Shown: piece after piece, positions 1 through 9,008 of the stretch
Layout of the letters: every line of letters starts with the position of its first letter
Numbering within the stretch: the first letter of the stretch is position 1
Source: Desulfobulbus oralis
GTDB lineage: Bacteria; Desulfobacterota; Desulfobulbia; Desulfobulbales; Desulfobulbaceae
Reading direction: 5' to 3'
Assembly (NCBI RefSeq): GCF_002952055.1
Contig: NZ_CP021255.1
Coordinates: 2,021,501 to 2,085,500, forward strand
DNA length: 64,000 nucleotides
Position numbers and translations under genes: made by a program
Notes under the pieces: model-generated
Told to the model about the DNA's origin: nothing
Databases searched by the model: none
Seen by the model: the letters and a program-made list of their open reading frames with translations, nothing else

Positions 1-1459
1 CGCTGATGCCGGTATTGGCGGCGCGTACAAGCGATCTTCTGTTTTCCACAGCCCTGAGCACAGCCATGGCCAGCGACTGCACCGGCGCGGAGCTGCGGCC
101 GTACCAGGCGTCGTTGGTGAGGTTGGCGAGGCAGTTCGCCCCCTGAGCCGTGCTGTTTCTGGCGATTTTCGGGAACACCGATTCGTAGCAGACGAGTACG
201 CCGGGCCGCAGTTCACGGCCGTCCGGGGTCGGAGCCGCGAGCGGGCCCGAGTGTCTGCCCGGAGTGAAGTCGCCGATGGTTTCGGCCAGAGGTTTCAGAA
301 AGAAGAGGAGCCGCTTCAGGGGGATATATTCGCCAAAGGGCACAAGGTGCTGCTTGGCGTAAGTGCCTGCCACCCGGGCATTGGGGCCAATCAGCAGCGC
401 GCCGTTGAAATACTGCACCACCCGACCTTCCAGGGTCTCTGTCACCCGGTAGAAAGGCGCGCCGGTCAGGAGCATGGGGCCGCGGGCGGCAAAGCCGGCC
501 ACCCGGCTGGCCAGCGGGTCGTCCTGGGGATAAAAGGGCAGGGCGCTTTCCGGCCAGATCAGGAGATCCAGATCATTGTCTTTGGCCAGCCCCGCCGACA
601 GACCGAGATAACGGGTTACGGTCTCCTCCTTGAAGGCAGGGTTCCACTTCAGATCCTGTTCGATATTGGCCTGCACCAAGCCGATGCTGGCCCGCTGGGC
701 TGCTTCGATTTCCGCCCTGGTTTCCTTTTGCCGCATGCCGCTGTATCCAGCCAGCACGACGAGCAGACAGAGCGCCGAAGCCGTGGGGGCGCAGAGGGCC
801 TTCAGACCCGAGCGGCGCAGGACCACAGGCAGAAGCGCCAGGAGCGAATTCACGAGCACCAGGGTAAAGGTCAGCAGATGATGGCCCCCCAGATCGGCCG
901 GTGTCAGCAGGAGTGGTACGCGAAAAAGCCCGTAGCCCAAGTCCATCCAGGGAAAGCCGGTGAAGAGCTGGCCTCTCAGGGCATCCAGTCCTGTCCAGAC
1001 GACAGGCGGAGCCCACAGGGCCAGCATGGCGGCCCGAGCCGGCCGAAAGTCGGCCCAAAGCCGGTGCAGGGCCAGCAGCAAACGGCAGAACAGGGCGTTG
1101 TAGAGGGCCATGTAGACGGCCAGGAGCAGGAGCACGATCCAGCTCAGCCAGGATGGCAGACCGCCGTACCTGCCAAGCACGATGGTGACCCAGGAAAGCT
1201 GACCCAGCCAGGCGGCCAGACCGAAGACAAAACCCGCCCAGCCCGCCCGCCTGGGCGCAATCTGTATTGCCATGAAAAGCGGCCAGAGGCAGAAGGGCAA
1301 AAGCCACCAGTGACCACGCCAGCTTTCCAGTCCCGGCATGGCCACGTTGACCAGAAGCGCTGCAAGGAGGGCTGCCGCAAGCGCTGCCGCCTGCCTGCCG
1401 GGGCTGTTGGCCTCGGCTTCCTGTGGAGACCTTGCGGTCAAAGGCGTTTTTTCTTTCAT
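1..1459 (-). CDS. lnt: Apolipoprotein N-acyltransferase, 3' end cut by window
   Basis: Transfers the third acyl chain to the N-terminal cysteine of lipoproteins in the inner membrane. About 486 codons are present and the C-terminus lies beyond position 1. An N-terminal block of hydrophobic helices (about residues 25-200) is followed by a nitrilase domain. The catalytic triad is visible: Glu near 304 in IWPESALPF, Lys near 369 in YAKQHLVPFGEY, and Cys near 424 in VLVCYESVFP. The family ending RAANTGIS is reached at the window edge. The ATG at 1459 opens a lysine-rich cytoplasmic stretch before the first helix. A possible 63-codon gene ends 30 bases upstream on the same strand. The family assignment is firm; only the missing tail limits it. 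Confidence 0.95.
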   Translation of the reverse strand, partial: MKEKTPLTARSPQEAEANSPGRQAAALAAALLAALLVNVAMPGLESWRGHWWLLPFCLWPLFMAIQIAPRRAGWAGFVFGLAAWLGQLSWVTIVLGRYGGLPSWLSWIVLLLLAVYMALYNALFCRLLLALHRLWADFRPARAAMLALWAPPVVWTGLDALRGQLFTGFPWMDLGYGLFRVPLLLTPADLGGHHLLTFTLVLVNSLLALLPVVLRRSGLKALCAPTASALCLLVVLAGYSGMRQKETRAEIEAAQRASIGLVQANIEQDLKWNPAFKEETVTRYLGLSAGLAKDNDLDLLIWPESALPFYPQDDPLASRVAGFAARGPMLLTGAPFYRVTETLEGRVVQYFNGALLIGPNARVAGTYAKQHLVPFGEYIPLKRLLFFLKPLAETIGDFTPGRHSGPLAAPTPDGRELRPGVLVCYESVFPKIARNSTAQGANCLANLTNDAWYGRSSAPVQSLAMAVLRAVENRRSLVRAANTGIS

Positions 1460-1489
1460 CACAAAGTGCCCGGGAGAGTGGGAGTATGT

Positions 1490-1681
1490 TTATGCATGCT
1501 GCGCTTCCTCCTGCAAAAAAGCAAACAGTTTGTCGATGTATCCGTCCCGGTCGTCAGTCATGAACAGTACATGCCTGTCCTCGAGCGCGGATTGCGTGTC
1601 ACCCCATTTCCAATCTCTACGTGCATTCGGTAGGCCCAATCCACGACAATCCGAGATTCGCGTCTCCCACATGCGCTGCAT
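1490..1681 (-). CDS. Small hypothetical protein upstream of lnt
   Basis: A 63-codon open frame on the lnt strand, ending 30 bases before the lnt start. Its ATG is preceded by a good ribosome binding site (AGGGGG, seven bases upstream), which is the main reason to keep it. The product is soluble, with a tryptophan-rich centre and an acidic C-terminal half (MTDDRDGYIDKLFAFLQEE). I do not recognise a family. It could instead be the remnant of a longer gene. The opposite strand is also open here, so the call is weak. Confidence 0.35.
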   Translation of the reverse strand: MQRMWETRISDCRGLGLPNARRDWKWGDTQSALEDRHVLFMTDDRDGYIDKLFAFLQEEAQHA

Positions 1682-1787
1682 GGATTGCCCCCTGGCGTTC
1701 CCCGGGCTATAATGCGGCCCTGGTCGTGCGGCACTGTCCCGTATTCATTGCCACCATCTTGCTCCCCAACAGCAGGAGAGCAGCGCT

Positions 1788-2075
1788 TTGGACCTGTCCC
1801 CGTTCCACCTCTGGCGGCATCTGGGCTGGCCGTTGACGCGGCTGTTTCTCTCCCCAGGTCTGGGCCTGATGGTGACCCTGTTCACCCAGTCGCTCAAGTG
1901 GACGAAAAAGATCGCCGCCGCCCAGCCGCTTGCCCGCCAGCCACTCCTGGCCGCGGCCCACTTTGCCATCTGCGGCTTTTCGGGCATGGCGGCCAACACC
2001 ATGTTGATCAAAGGATACAACAACAAAACCATGGACCGCAAGGAACGGATCCTGGCCAAGTTGTTCACCAGATAG
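1788..2075 (+). CDS. Small hypothetical membrane-associated protein
   Basis: A 95-codon frame starting at TTG, with AGGAGAG about ten bases upstream. Two moderately hydrophobic segments are visible (about residues 15-35 and 52-70), followed by a basic tail ending in KERILAKLFTR. It lies 34 bases before the ZIP transporter on the same strand and could be co-transcribed with it. I do not recognise a family. The reverse strand also has an open frame here, but it has no convincing start signal. A short membrane-anchored accessory protein is the best reading. Confidence 0.5.
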   Translation: MDLSPFHLWRHLGWPLTRLFLSPGLGLMVTLFTQSLKWTKKIAAAQPLARQPLLAAAHFAICGFSGMAANTMLIKGYNNKTMDRKERILAKLFTR

Positions 2076-2109
2076 AGGTTTCGGACCTTCCACGCTCGAG
2101 GAGAAAGCT

Positions 2110-2925
2110 ATGGTGGATTTTCTGCTCCAACTCAATCCGGTGCTCCAGACCCTGCTGGCCACCTGTTTCACCTGGGGGATGACCGCGGCAGGCGCGGCCC
2201 TGGTCTTTGTACAGCGGGAAATCAGGGCAAAATACCTGGACGCCATGCTGGGTTTTGCCGCAGGCGTGATGATTGCCGCCAGCTTCTGGTCGCTTTTGGC
2301 GCCAGGGATCGAAATGGCGGAGCAGTTGGGGCAGAAACCCTGGCTGACGGCGGCCATCGGTTTCATGGCCGGCGGCCTCTTCATGCGGCTGATCGACTAT
2401 ATCCTGCCCCACCTGCACCTGGGCATGGACATGACGCAGCGCGAAGGGATGCAGACCTCCTGGCAGCGGAGCACCCTGCTCGTTCTGGCCATCACCCTGC
2501 ACAACATCCCCGAAGGACTGGCAGTGGGCGTGGCCTTTGGGGCCGCGGCCGCAGAGCTGCCTTCGGCCACCCTGGGAGGGGCCATTGCCCTGGCCATTGG
2601 TATCGGCCTGCAAAACTTTCCGGAAGGCACCGCGGTCTCCATGCCCCTGCGGCGCGAGGGCCTGAGCCGGAAAACCGGTTTTCTCTACGGGCAGCTCTCG
2701 GGCGCGGTGGAGCCCCTGGCCGGAGTCCTGGGCGCCCTGTTCATCATGGGGATGCAGGGCATTCTCCCCTTTGCCCTCTGCTTTGCCGCCGGCGCCATGA
2801 TCTTTGTGGTGGTGGAGGAACTCATCCCCGAATCCCAGCGCAATCCCGACAACATCGACCTGGTCACCGTGGCGACGCTGGTCGGCTTCACCACCATGAT
2901 GATCCTGGATGTCGCCCTGGGCTAG
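2110..2925 (+). CDS. ZIP family divalent metal transporter
   Basis: An inner-membrane transporter expected to move zinc or related divalent cations into the cytoplasm. The 271-residue length and about eight hydrophobic helices fit the bacterial ZupT/GufA-type ZIP family. The paired signature is clear: ITLHNIPEGLAVGV in one helix and GLQNFPEGTAVS in the next, giving the His, Asn and Glu ligands of the binuclear metal site. Start ATG 2110 follows GAGGAGAAAGCT, a strong ribosome binding site. A histidine-containing loop (LPHLHLGMD) precedes the metal helices. Metal specificity cannot be read from sequence. Confidence 0.93.
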   Translation: MVDFLLQLNPVLQTLLATCFTWGMTAAGAALVFVQREIRAKYLDAMLGFAAGVMIAASFWSLLAPGIEMAEQLGQKPWLTAAIGFMAGGLFMRLIDYILPHLHLGMDMTQREGMQTSWQRSTLLVLAITLHNIPEGLAVGVAFGAAAAELPSATLGGAIALAIGIGLQNFPEGTAVSMPLRREGLSRKTGFLYGQLSGAVEPLAGVLGALFIMGMQGILPFALCFAAGAMIFVVVEELIPESQRNPDNIDLVTVATLVGFTTMMILDVALG

Positions 2926-3049
2926 CCGGAACAGCCGCTCCCCAGGCAGGCACAGGCCCAAGAGCATCCCGAAGATGGCCGGATGTTCCCGCAGGGCGAA
3001 GGTGATGGAAAGCGTGTCGAACAGGTGCAGCCAGCAGAGACAGTACTGC

Positions 3050-3200
3050 CAGCCGCTTTGGCAATGGGCGCAACAGAGCGTTCTTCCGGGGCAGGGCAGC
3101 CCAAAGCCTCATGAAGGCGCTCTTTGCTGTAGAGCCGCACAAAGTCGGCGATTCCTGCCCGCAGTTCGTGGCTGGGCCTATGGGCTGCAAGGCACTCTGC
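3050..3200 (-). pseudogene. Relic of an IS3/rve-type transposase C-terminus
   Basis: The 357-base gap between the ZIP gene and the yqjD-like gene has no intact gene. On the minus strand it encodes ADFVRLYSKERLHEALGC followed by PAPEER. This matches the usual end of IS3-family integrase cores (pattern YN.ERPHxALGxxTPxE). No catalytic DDE region, start or inverted repeats are visible, so it is only a fragment of a former insertion. Confidence 0.45.
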
Positions 3201-3282
3201 ACGATCCGCAGAGCCCAGGCAGACTTGGCCATGCCACCGCATCTGCTGCCATCACTACCTTCCCCCCAACCTGGAGGACATC

Positions 3283-3576
3283 ATGATCAAAAAACAGAGC
3301 AAAGCCGAAATCAGTGAGGAGATGCAGCGCATCATCGAGCGTGCCCAGGAATTGATCGATGCCACCGCCGATGAGGTGGACGACAAAGTCAAATCCGCCC
3401 GCAATGCCCTGATCCGCGGGCTGGACAATGCCCGGAACGAGTCCGGCCGTTTCTATGAACGCGCTGTGGACAGGGCCTCAGAGGTCGACGAATATATTCG
3501 CGACAGGCCCTACTATGCCATGGCCGGCGTTTTTATCACCGGCCTGTTCATGGGCTGGCTCATGTCGAGAAGATAG
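3283..3576 (+). CDS. YqjD/ElaB-like DUF883 membrane-anchored protein
   Basis: A 97-residue protein with a long amphipathic, charge-rich helix (residues 1-70, likely coiled coil) and a single C-terminal membrane helix ending GLFMGWLMSRR. This is the layout of the YqjD/ElaB/YgaM (DUF883) family, which in E. coli are tail-anchored inner-membrane proteins that bind ribosomes in stationary phase. Here it heads a three-gene set with yqjE-like and yqjK-like genes, the same order as in enterobacteria. The start ATG has GGAGGACATC just upstream, a strong ribosome binding site. The next gene starts one base after the stop. Confidence 0.85.
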   Translation: MIKKQSKAEISEEMQRIIERAQELIDATADEVDDKVKSARNALIRGLDNARNESGRFYERAVDRASEVDEYIRDRPYYAMAGVFITGLFMGWLMSRR

Positions 3577-3577
3577 C

Positions 3578-3967
3578 ATGCTGCGCATCTCCAGGCAGTT
3601 CAGCGCACTGGGCGATGCCGCCACCAAAATCGGCGAGATCGGCACGGGTTTTCTTGAAGACCGGCTCGAGCTGCTGGCCCTGGAAGTGCAGGAGCTCAAA
3701 ATCCGACTGGCTCAGATTCTGGTACTGGCCTGTGTCGGCTCGGTCTGCACCCTTGCCGGTCTGGTGGCGCTGTGCTGCGTGCTCATCCGCGTCCTGCCGC
3801 CCGAGTGGCGGCTCTACGCCCACCTGGCCTGTGCCGCCATGGGCATACTGGCGGGTCTGCTGGCCCTGGCGCTCCTGCGCCGTGCCGTGCGGACAGCACC
3901 CATGCCCTTCAGCGCCACGGTCGAGGAACTCAAAAAGGATGTGGCATGTTTTTCGACAAGGAACTGA
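3578..3967 (+). CDS. YqjE-like phage-holin superfamily membrane protein
   Basis: A 129-residue protein with an N-terminal amphipathic region, two central hydrophobic helices (about residues 47-70 and 80-105) and a soluble tail. This is the pattern of YqjE / holin-superfamily III proteins. It starts one base after the yqjD-like stop and overlaps the next gene by 22 bases, so the three are almost certainly one operon. The function is unknown in the family. Placement between DUF883 and YqjK-like proteins suggests a shared envelope or stress role. Confidence 0.8.
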   Translation: MLRISRQFSALGDAATKIGEIGTGFLEDRLELLALEVQELKIRLAQILVLACVGSVCTLAGLVALCCVLIRVLPPEWRLYAHLACAAMGILAGLLALALLRRAVRTAPMPFSATVEELKKDVACFSTRN

Positions 3968-4158
3968 GACGGCTGCAGGAAGAAAAAAACCTCATACACC
4001 TGCGTTGCGAGCTGCGCCGCCGCCTGGCGCCCATCGAGATGCGCAGTATCCGCACGAGCGCCTTCCGCTCCCTGGGCATAGTGAGCGGCGGCATTGCCGC
4101 AGGCGGCATCGTGCTGGATCTGCTCCAGGAACTGCGGCGCCTTCGCAGAAGACGGTAG
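3946..4158 (+). CDS. YqjK-like small basic protein
   Basis: A 70-residue protein starting at ATG 3946 inside the end of the yqjE-like gene. It begins with a highly charged helix (KELRRLQEEKNLIHLRCEL), has one hydrophobic stretch (GIVSGGIAAGGIVLDLL) and ends in a run of arginines. Size, charge and gene order match YqjK-like proteins, though these are poorly conserved. No biochemical role is known. The 156 bases after it up to corC hold no further gene. Confidence 0.65.
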   Translation: MFFDKELRRLQEEKNLIHLRCELRRRLAPIEMRSIRTSAFRSLGIVSGGIAAGGIVLDLLQELRRLRRRR

Positions 4159-4314
4159 CTGCGGCCCTGCCCGCCGTGGAACGATCAGCCCGCCGCGACC
4201 CCTCTGCCGGAGCGTTCGCCGCCGCGACCCCGGGCCCGAACAGGCGACAGGGTCAAAATCAGCTCCCCTTTGAGCCGTGTCCGGAGCCGCCCTTTGTTTC
4301 CGTCGCATGGGGCG

Positions 4315-5220
4315 TCACGCCTCCTTGCTGATGCGCAGCGATTTGGCACGCCTGGCGTCCGCACTCAAAACCTTGAAGGCAAGCGCCCCTTCCTGCAGGC
4401 TCGCACCGGTTTCCGGCACTCTGCCCAGCCGGTGGACAACAAAGCCGCCGATGGATTCGTAGGGGCCTTCGGGCAGTTCCAGGCCGAAATGCTGCTCCAC
4501 GTCTTCCACGTCCACCTTGGCATCCACAATGACGGTACGCTCGTCCACCACCTTGAGACCGCTGTCCTCGGTGTCGTACTCGTCGTCGATTTCGCCCACT
4601 ATTTCTTCGAGCACATCCTCAAGGGTGATCAGGCCCCGTACATCGCCGAACTCGTCGGTGACCATGGCCATGTGGGTCTTGTTGCTCTGGAATTCCCGCA
4701 ACAGCTCGGTGATGGGCTTGGATTCGGCCACAAAGGAGACCGGTTTCAGGAGTGCATCGATGGTCTTGCCGGTACCCTTGCCGCACACGCAGGACTGGAG
4801 CAGATCCTTGGCATGCACCACGCCCAGCACATGATCCAGTGTGTCCTTGTAGATGGGAATCCTCGTGTAGCCTTCTTTGACGATGAGCTGCATCAGTTCC
4901 TGCACGGGTATGCCGCTTTCGGCGGCCACGATCTCCGCCGAAGGCGTCATGATTTCCGAAGCCCGGGTCTCACGAAAATCGAATATCGAGGTGATGAGCT
5001 GTTCTTCGTGGGCGCTGATCAGGCCCTGCTCCTCGCCCTCTTCCAGAAGATCCTGGATTTCCTGCTCCAGCCCCTTGGTGGTTTCCGGGCCGCTGCGCCG
5101 GAACATGCCGCAGAATCTGGCGAGCAGAGACTTGTTGCCGGCCTCGTCTTCCGCGGGAGGCTCCGGGGGCGTCGCAGGCCGTTCGGTCTGGGCGGCAGGC
5201 GGGGGTTCGTCCCTCTCCAT
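4315..5220 (-). CDS. corC: CorC/HlyC-type CBS-pair protein
   Basis: A 301-residue soluble CBS-domain protein of the CorC/HlyC family, often encoded next to lnt and linked to magnesium/cobalt efflux or envelope integrity. A proline-rich N-terminus is followed by an acidic helix (EEGEEQGLISAHEEQLI), two CBS motifs (about residues 70-190, including IPIYKDTLDHVLGVVHAKDL), then DEFGDVRGLITLEDVLEEI and the CorC_HlyC domain. There is no membrane domain, as in CorC proper. Start 5220 is chosen because GGAG lies nine bases upstream; an in-frame ATG at 5235 is the alternative. Several genes on the other strand separate it from lnt here. Confidence 0.92.
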   Translation of the reverse strand: MERDEPPPAAQTERPATPPEPPAEDEAGNKSLLARFCGMFRRSGPETTKGLEQEIQDLLEEGEEQGLISAHEEQLITSIFDFRETRASEIMTPSAEIVAAESGIPVQELMQLIVKEGYTRIPIYKDTLDHVLGVVHAKDLLQSCVCGKGTGKTIDALLKPVSFVAESKPITELLREFQSNKTHMAMVTDEFGDVRGLITLEDVLEEIVGEIDDEYDTEDSGLKVVDERTVIVDAKVDVEDVEQHFGLELPEGPYESIGGFVVHRLGRVPETGASLQEGALAFKVLSADARRAKSLRISKEA

Positions 5221-5542
5221 GTGTGGATGCTCCATAAAAAGCGTTGTGTTTGGGTAGGATACAAGACGGGCCGCCCGGGTCAGGCCAGGCGGCGCCAGAG
5301 AAAATACGTCACCATTATGGAAACGGGGCCTGGAAAAATCAAGGCTGAATGCCCGAAATGACCGCTTCCCGGACCAGCCGCCCGCTTTTTGTGCCTTTCG
5401 CCGGCCTGAGTGCCGCTGACGATCAGGGGAATAACAGGCGTTGCTATCGCCTTTGGGCCGCTGCGACATGTCCGGACAGCAGGCGCAGGCTGCCCAAGCG
5501 GAATGCCATGCACGGCTCCGGCAGCCACTGCCTTGGCCCCGG

Positions 5543-5866
5543 TTACAGGCGGCTCTTCTTTTGCTTCGGGGCAGGCAGGGCGGCGTACATGGCCATGAAC
5601 AAGCGGCTCAGGAAGTCCGGCTCATCGATTTCCTGCACCAGGAGCATGGCTTTTGCTCCCCGATAGGGCACTGCATAGGGCGCTTCCGGCATAAGCGCAA
5701 GCGCCGGCGCAACAGGCTTGACCAGCAGCCTGTTGTCGTAGATGCCGCCGACGATCCTGCCCCGGTAGTAAAGGATGTACTCGCCCATCATTTTCCGATA
5801 CGCTATCCCATCCAGATCCGACAGTTGCTCCAGCACGAAGTCCAAATACTCTCTGGTCGAAGGCAT
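5543..5866 (-). CDS. TfoX N-terminal-domain protein
   Basis: A 107-residue protein made of only the TfoX N-terminal domain: YRKMMGEYILYYRGRIVG, then YDNRLLVKPV and a C-terminal helix ending in a lysine-rich tail. Full-length TfoX/Sxy regulates competence, but single-domain versions are widespread, and their role is unknown. Start ATG 5866 has AAGGA five to six bases upstream. It lies downstream of the rRNA methyltransferase on the same strand, with a 65-base gap. Confidence 0.85.
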   Translation of the reverse strand: MPSTREYLDFVLEQLSDLDGIAYRKMMGEYILYYRGRIVGGIYDNRLLVKPVAPALALMPEAPYAVPYRGAKAMLLVQEIDEPDFLSRLFMAMYAALPAPKQKKSRL

Positions 5867-5931
5867 ACTGTTCCTTGCTTGTGTTCTTGGTTGTTATGGC
5901 GATCCCGTCCCGGCAGGCCCCATGCCGCTTT

Positions 5932-7308
5932 TCACAGGGATAACAGGGCCAGGCTTTCGATATGGTGGGTCTGGGGAAACATGTCCATGACCGTGAGCTG
6001 TTCGAGCCGGCAGCCGGCGGTGCACATGATTTGCAGATCGCGGGCATGGGTGGCCGGGTCGCAGGAGATGGAGACAATGCGTTTTGGCAGGAGTTTGGGC
6101 ACATGCGCTGCCGCCCTGCCGAGACCCTGGCGCGGAGGGTCGAGCAGGACAAGGTCGAAGCGCCGGCCTTCACGCACAAGCCGGTCCAGAGCACGGCCGG
6201 CATCGGCCATGATAAAACTGGCCTTCCGCGCATCCAGGCCGTTGGCCACTGCGTTTCGTCTGGCCCAGTGAATGCCTGCGGGGCTGCTTTCGACGCCCAG
6301 CACCTCGGCGCCGTTCAAAGCCAGCGGAATGCTGAAGTTGCCGGCTCCGCAGAAGAGGTCCAGGGCCCGTTTGGGTTGTGCGGCCGCTGTCAGCGCCAGG
6401 GCCACCAGATTTGCATTGTGCCGGGTATTCGCCTGAAAAAAGGAGCCAGCCTGCCAGTGCAGAGCATAAGCCAGTCCGGCCAAGGGGAGGCAGGGGCTGT
6501 GCTGGCGGCCGGCCTCGCCGGACAGGGCGTCCCGGGAGGCTGGTTCCAGGCGGAAAGGCTGGCAGAGCGTGGGCAGGGCGTCTGCCGTGCTGAAAGGGAA
6601 AAGGAACTGTCCCTGCGCCGTGCACAGGCAATCCACGAATCGGGCCCGGGCAGCGGAGCGCGCAAGCCGCTCCCGCAGGGCGGGCATGAGCGCCTTTTTT
6701 GTGGCCAGCACCAGAAAAACGCGCCCTGTCTGCGGGCACTCGTCCAGCTCCACCTCTGTCACAACCTGCGCCAGCAGGCGGATGAAATCCGGATCGGCCG
6801 CGATTTTCGCCAGGGCCGCGTTGATGCCCTCAGAGGCCAGGAGGCAGCGGTTCACAGGCACCAAGGTGTTGCTCTGTCTGCGATAAAAGCCCAGTCCCTG
6901 CCTGTTCAGATGCAGGCGCAGCCTGAAGCGGTAGCCATAGGGCAGAGGCGAAGCCAGAACGCCGGTCTCTGCCGGCGGGGTCACGCCGGCGCGCTGCAGG
7001 CTTTCTCGTACGATCCCGGTCTTCAGCCGCAACTGCGCCGCATAGGCGACGTGCTGCAAATCGCAACCGCCGCAGTCTGGGTAGTGGGGGCAGGCCGGCC
7101 TGACCCGCTCGGCCGCTGCCGCCACGATTTCCTGCACCACAGCCTCGGCATGGCCGCGCGCTTCCTGCTGCACCGCAATGCGCACCCTTTCTCCCGGCAA
7201 AGCGCCGGCCACCAGCACGACCTTGCCGCTGCCCAGCCGGCCCAGGCCCCTGCCGCCGTGCACCAGCTTTTCTATGTGCACCAGCGGGTTTTCCTGTGGA
7301 ACCGCCAT
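5932..7308 (-). CDS. rlmD: 23S rRNA (uracil-5-)-methyltransferase, RlmD/RumA family
   Basis: SAM-dependent m5U methyltransferase of 458 residues. An N-terminal TRAM domain (about residues 5-60) is followed by the iron-sulfur cysteines C73, C79 and C82 in CPHYPDCGGC, the central domain and a Rossmann fold. FFQAN (about residue 310) and DLFCGAGNFSIPL mark the SAM site. The nucleophile is the cysteine in SISCDPATHARDL. Start ATG 7308 fits the usual N-terminus; the frame stays open further upstream without support. RlmC or RlmCD substrate specificity cannot be excluded. It sits just downstream of the decayed radical SAM gene. Confidence 0.9.
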   Translation of the reverse strand: MAVPQENPLVHIEKLVHGGRGLGRLGSGKVVLVAGALPGERVRIAVQQEARGHAEAVVQEIVAAAAERVRPACPHYPDCGGCDLQHVAYAAQLRLKTGIVRESLQRAGVTPPAETGVLASPLPYGYRFRLRLHLNRQGLGFYRRQSNTLVPVNRCLLASEGINAALAKIAADPDFIRLLAQVVTEVELDECPQTGRVFLVLATKKALMPALRERLARSAARARFVDCLCTAQGQFLFPFSTADALPTLCQPFRLEPASRDALSGEAGRQHSPCLPLAGLAYALHWQAGSFFQANTRHNANLVALALTAAAQPKRALDLFCGAGNFSIPLALNGAEVLGVESSPAGIHWARRNAVANGLDARKASFIMADAGRALDRLVREGRRFDLVLLDPPRQGLGRAAAHVPKLLPKRIVSISCDPATHARDLQIMCTAGCRLEQLTVMDMFPQTHHIESLALLSL

Positions 7309-7310
7309 GG

Positions 7311-7858
7311 CTACCGTTCTTCCCGCTGCGCCCCGCGCTCCCAGAACTCCCGCACCGTCAGGGGGCCTTTGGGACGGTGGAGCACAAGGAAAAACTGCCA
7401 CAGCTCCCAGAACCAGACGCGGCGGCCAATGCGCGAGTACCAGGCCAGTGCGGTGATGAGCGCGAGGGTCACGCCTCGCCCTCGCCGCGCACGATGTAGT
7501 CGTATTGCGGCTGGCTGCGCAGAATGTCCGCCCAGTGGAAGGTCGGGAACACGCCGCCCAGCACGATGCTCGTCTCCGGACAGCGCGGGCGGACCAGCCG
7601 GGTCAATTCGTCCAGAATGGGCTGGGCCGGGGTGGACCCGGAATGGCCCGGCAGGAGCGCATCCGGCCGGGCTGCGGCGATTTCGTCCGCCAGCGCATAG
7701 ACTGGCGTGTTGTCATGGTCGCCGTCAATGAGCCGCACGCTGTGTCCGGCGTCCAGAAGTGGCCCGCCAACGGCCAGAAGGCCCAGAGGCGGCAGATGCT
7801 CGCCCGCGAGCCGGCTGCCAATGGCCGGGTGGGCGATGTTGACCAACAGAATGTTCAC
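7311..7858 (-). pseudogene. Internally deleted B12-binding radical SAM gene
   Basis: The first 129 codons (7858 down to 7469) form a cobalamin-binding-type Rossmann domain: [36 protein letters not shown], and the domain end YDYIVRGEGE. This is the start of BchE-like B12-binding radical SAM enzymes. Such proteins then need a CxxxCxxC radical SAM domain, but the frame stops at once. In another frame, 7466-7311 encodes a plausible C-terminus (ALAWYSRIGRRVWFWELWQF...REFWERGAQREER). The simplest reading is a large out-of-frame deletion that removed the catalytic core and fused the two ends. The start overlaps rlmN by four bases (ATGA). Confidence 0.7.
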
Positions 7859-8904
7859 TGCGGCACAGCCATTTTCCCGGCCAACTGGCCGCAGGCCGCG
7901 CTGATGTCCGCGCCCCGGCTGTGGCGGATGAACACGGTGAAGCCCTTGTCCCGCAGAATTTTCTGGAAGGCCAGCATCCGCTCCGGGCCAGGGCTTTGGA
8001 ACCCGCTGCCCTCCGCCGGATTCACGGCCAGGAGATTGACCTTGCAGCGCACTTCCCTGAGCAGTTTGGCGAGCCGGCGCGCGTCCTCGTCGGAATCGTT
8101 CACGCCGGAGAGCAGCGTATATTCAAACATGACCCGCTTGCGCCGTTCCTGGCGGTAGCGTTTGGCCGCGTCGATCAGCACTGCAAGCGGATAGCGCCGG
8201 TTCACCGGCATGAGTCTGGCCCGGGTTTCGTCGTCTGCCGCGTGCAGGGAAATGGCCAGATTCACGTCGGTTTTTTCGCCCAGCTCCAGCATTTGCGGCA
8301 CCAGGCCGCAGGTGGAGACCGTGATGCGGCGCCTGGAAAAGTCCAGGCCGCGCTGTTCGGTGAAGAGGGAGATCGCGTCCAGAAGCACCGCAAAATTGGC
8401 GAGCGGCTCGCCCATGCCCATGAAGACCAGATTGGTCAGCGGCGGGCGCTCCTCCGCAAGCATCCAGTCCCGCACCGCGCAGACCTGGCCCACGATTTCC
8501 GCCACCCTCAGGTTGCGCTTCAGGCCCATCCTGCCGGTCAGACAAAAGACGCAGCCCATGGCGCAGCCAACCTGGCTGGAGATGCAGAGCGTGTTTCGGT
8601 CTTCCTCCGGAATGAGCACGGATTCGATGATGGCGCCGTCGTCCAGCACAAAGCCGAACTTGACCGCGCCGTCTGCCGAGCGCTCCACCGCGGCCGGCAC
8701 CAGGCGGCTCACGCGCGCCCTTGTCGCCAGCACGGCGCGGAATTCTCTGGCCAGATCGGTCATGTCGGCAAAGTCGATCCGGCTCGGCCTGTAGAGCCAG
8801 GGCAGAAGCTGGCGGCCCCGAAAGGCCGGCTGGCCCAGGCTCTTGACAAAGTGGATGAGGGCTTCCTGCGGCAGGTCGCGGAGGTCAACAAGGCTGTCGT
8901 TCAT
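7855..8904 (-). CDS. rlmN: 23S rRNA (adenine-C2)-methyltransferase RlmN
   Basis: Radical SAM enzyme that methylates C2 of A2503 in 23S rRNA and A37 in some tRNAs. At 349 residues it is of normal length. The iron-sulfur cysteines are C114, C118 and C121 in [12 protein letters not shown]. The methyl-carrying cysteine pair is represented by STCGLVPQM and by the C-terminal cysteine in [17 protein letters not shown] and the SAM-binding [11 protein letters not shown] region are intact. Its stop overlaps the start of the decayed radical SAM gene by four bases. It is divergent from trmFO, with 104 bases between the two starts for both promoters. Confidence 0.96.
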   Translation of the reverse strand: MNDSLVDLRDLPQEALIHFVKSLGQPAFRGRQLLPWLYRPSRIDFADMTDLAREFRAVLATRARVSRLVPAAVERSADGAVKFGFVLDDGAIIESVLIPEEDRNTLCISSQVGCAMGCVFCLTGRMGLKRNLRVAEIVGQVCAVRDWMLAEERPPLTNLVFMGMGEPLANFAVLLDAISLFTEQRGLDFSRRRITVSTCGLVPQMLELGEKTDVNLAISLHAADDETRARLMPVNRRYPLAVLIDAAKRYRQERRKRVMFEYTLLSGVNDSDEDARRLAKLLREVRCKVNLLAVNPAEGSGFQSPGPERMLAFQKILRDKGFTVFIRHSRGADISAACGQLAGKMAVPQ

Positions 8905-9008
8905 GGTTTATCGTTGCATCTTGCGCTGAAATGGAACACTTTGGGCCCTTTGCGGCGCGCATGATACGGTCTGCTCCGGCGCGCCGCAACCGCTTTCAGG
9001 GGGAAGAC

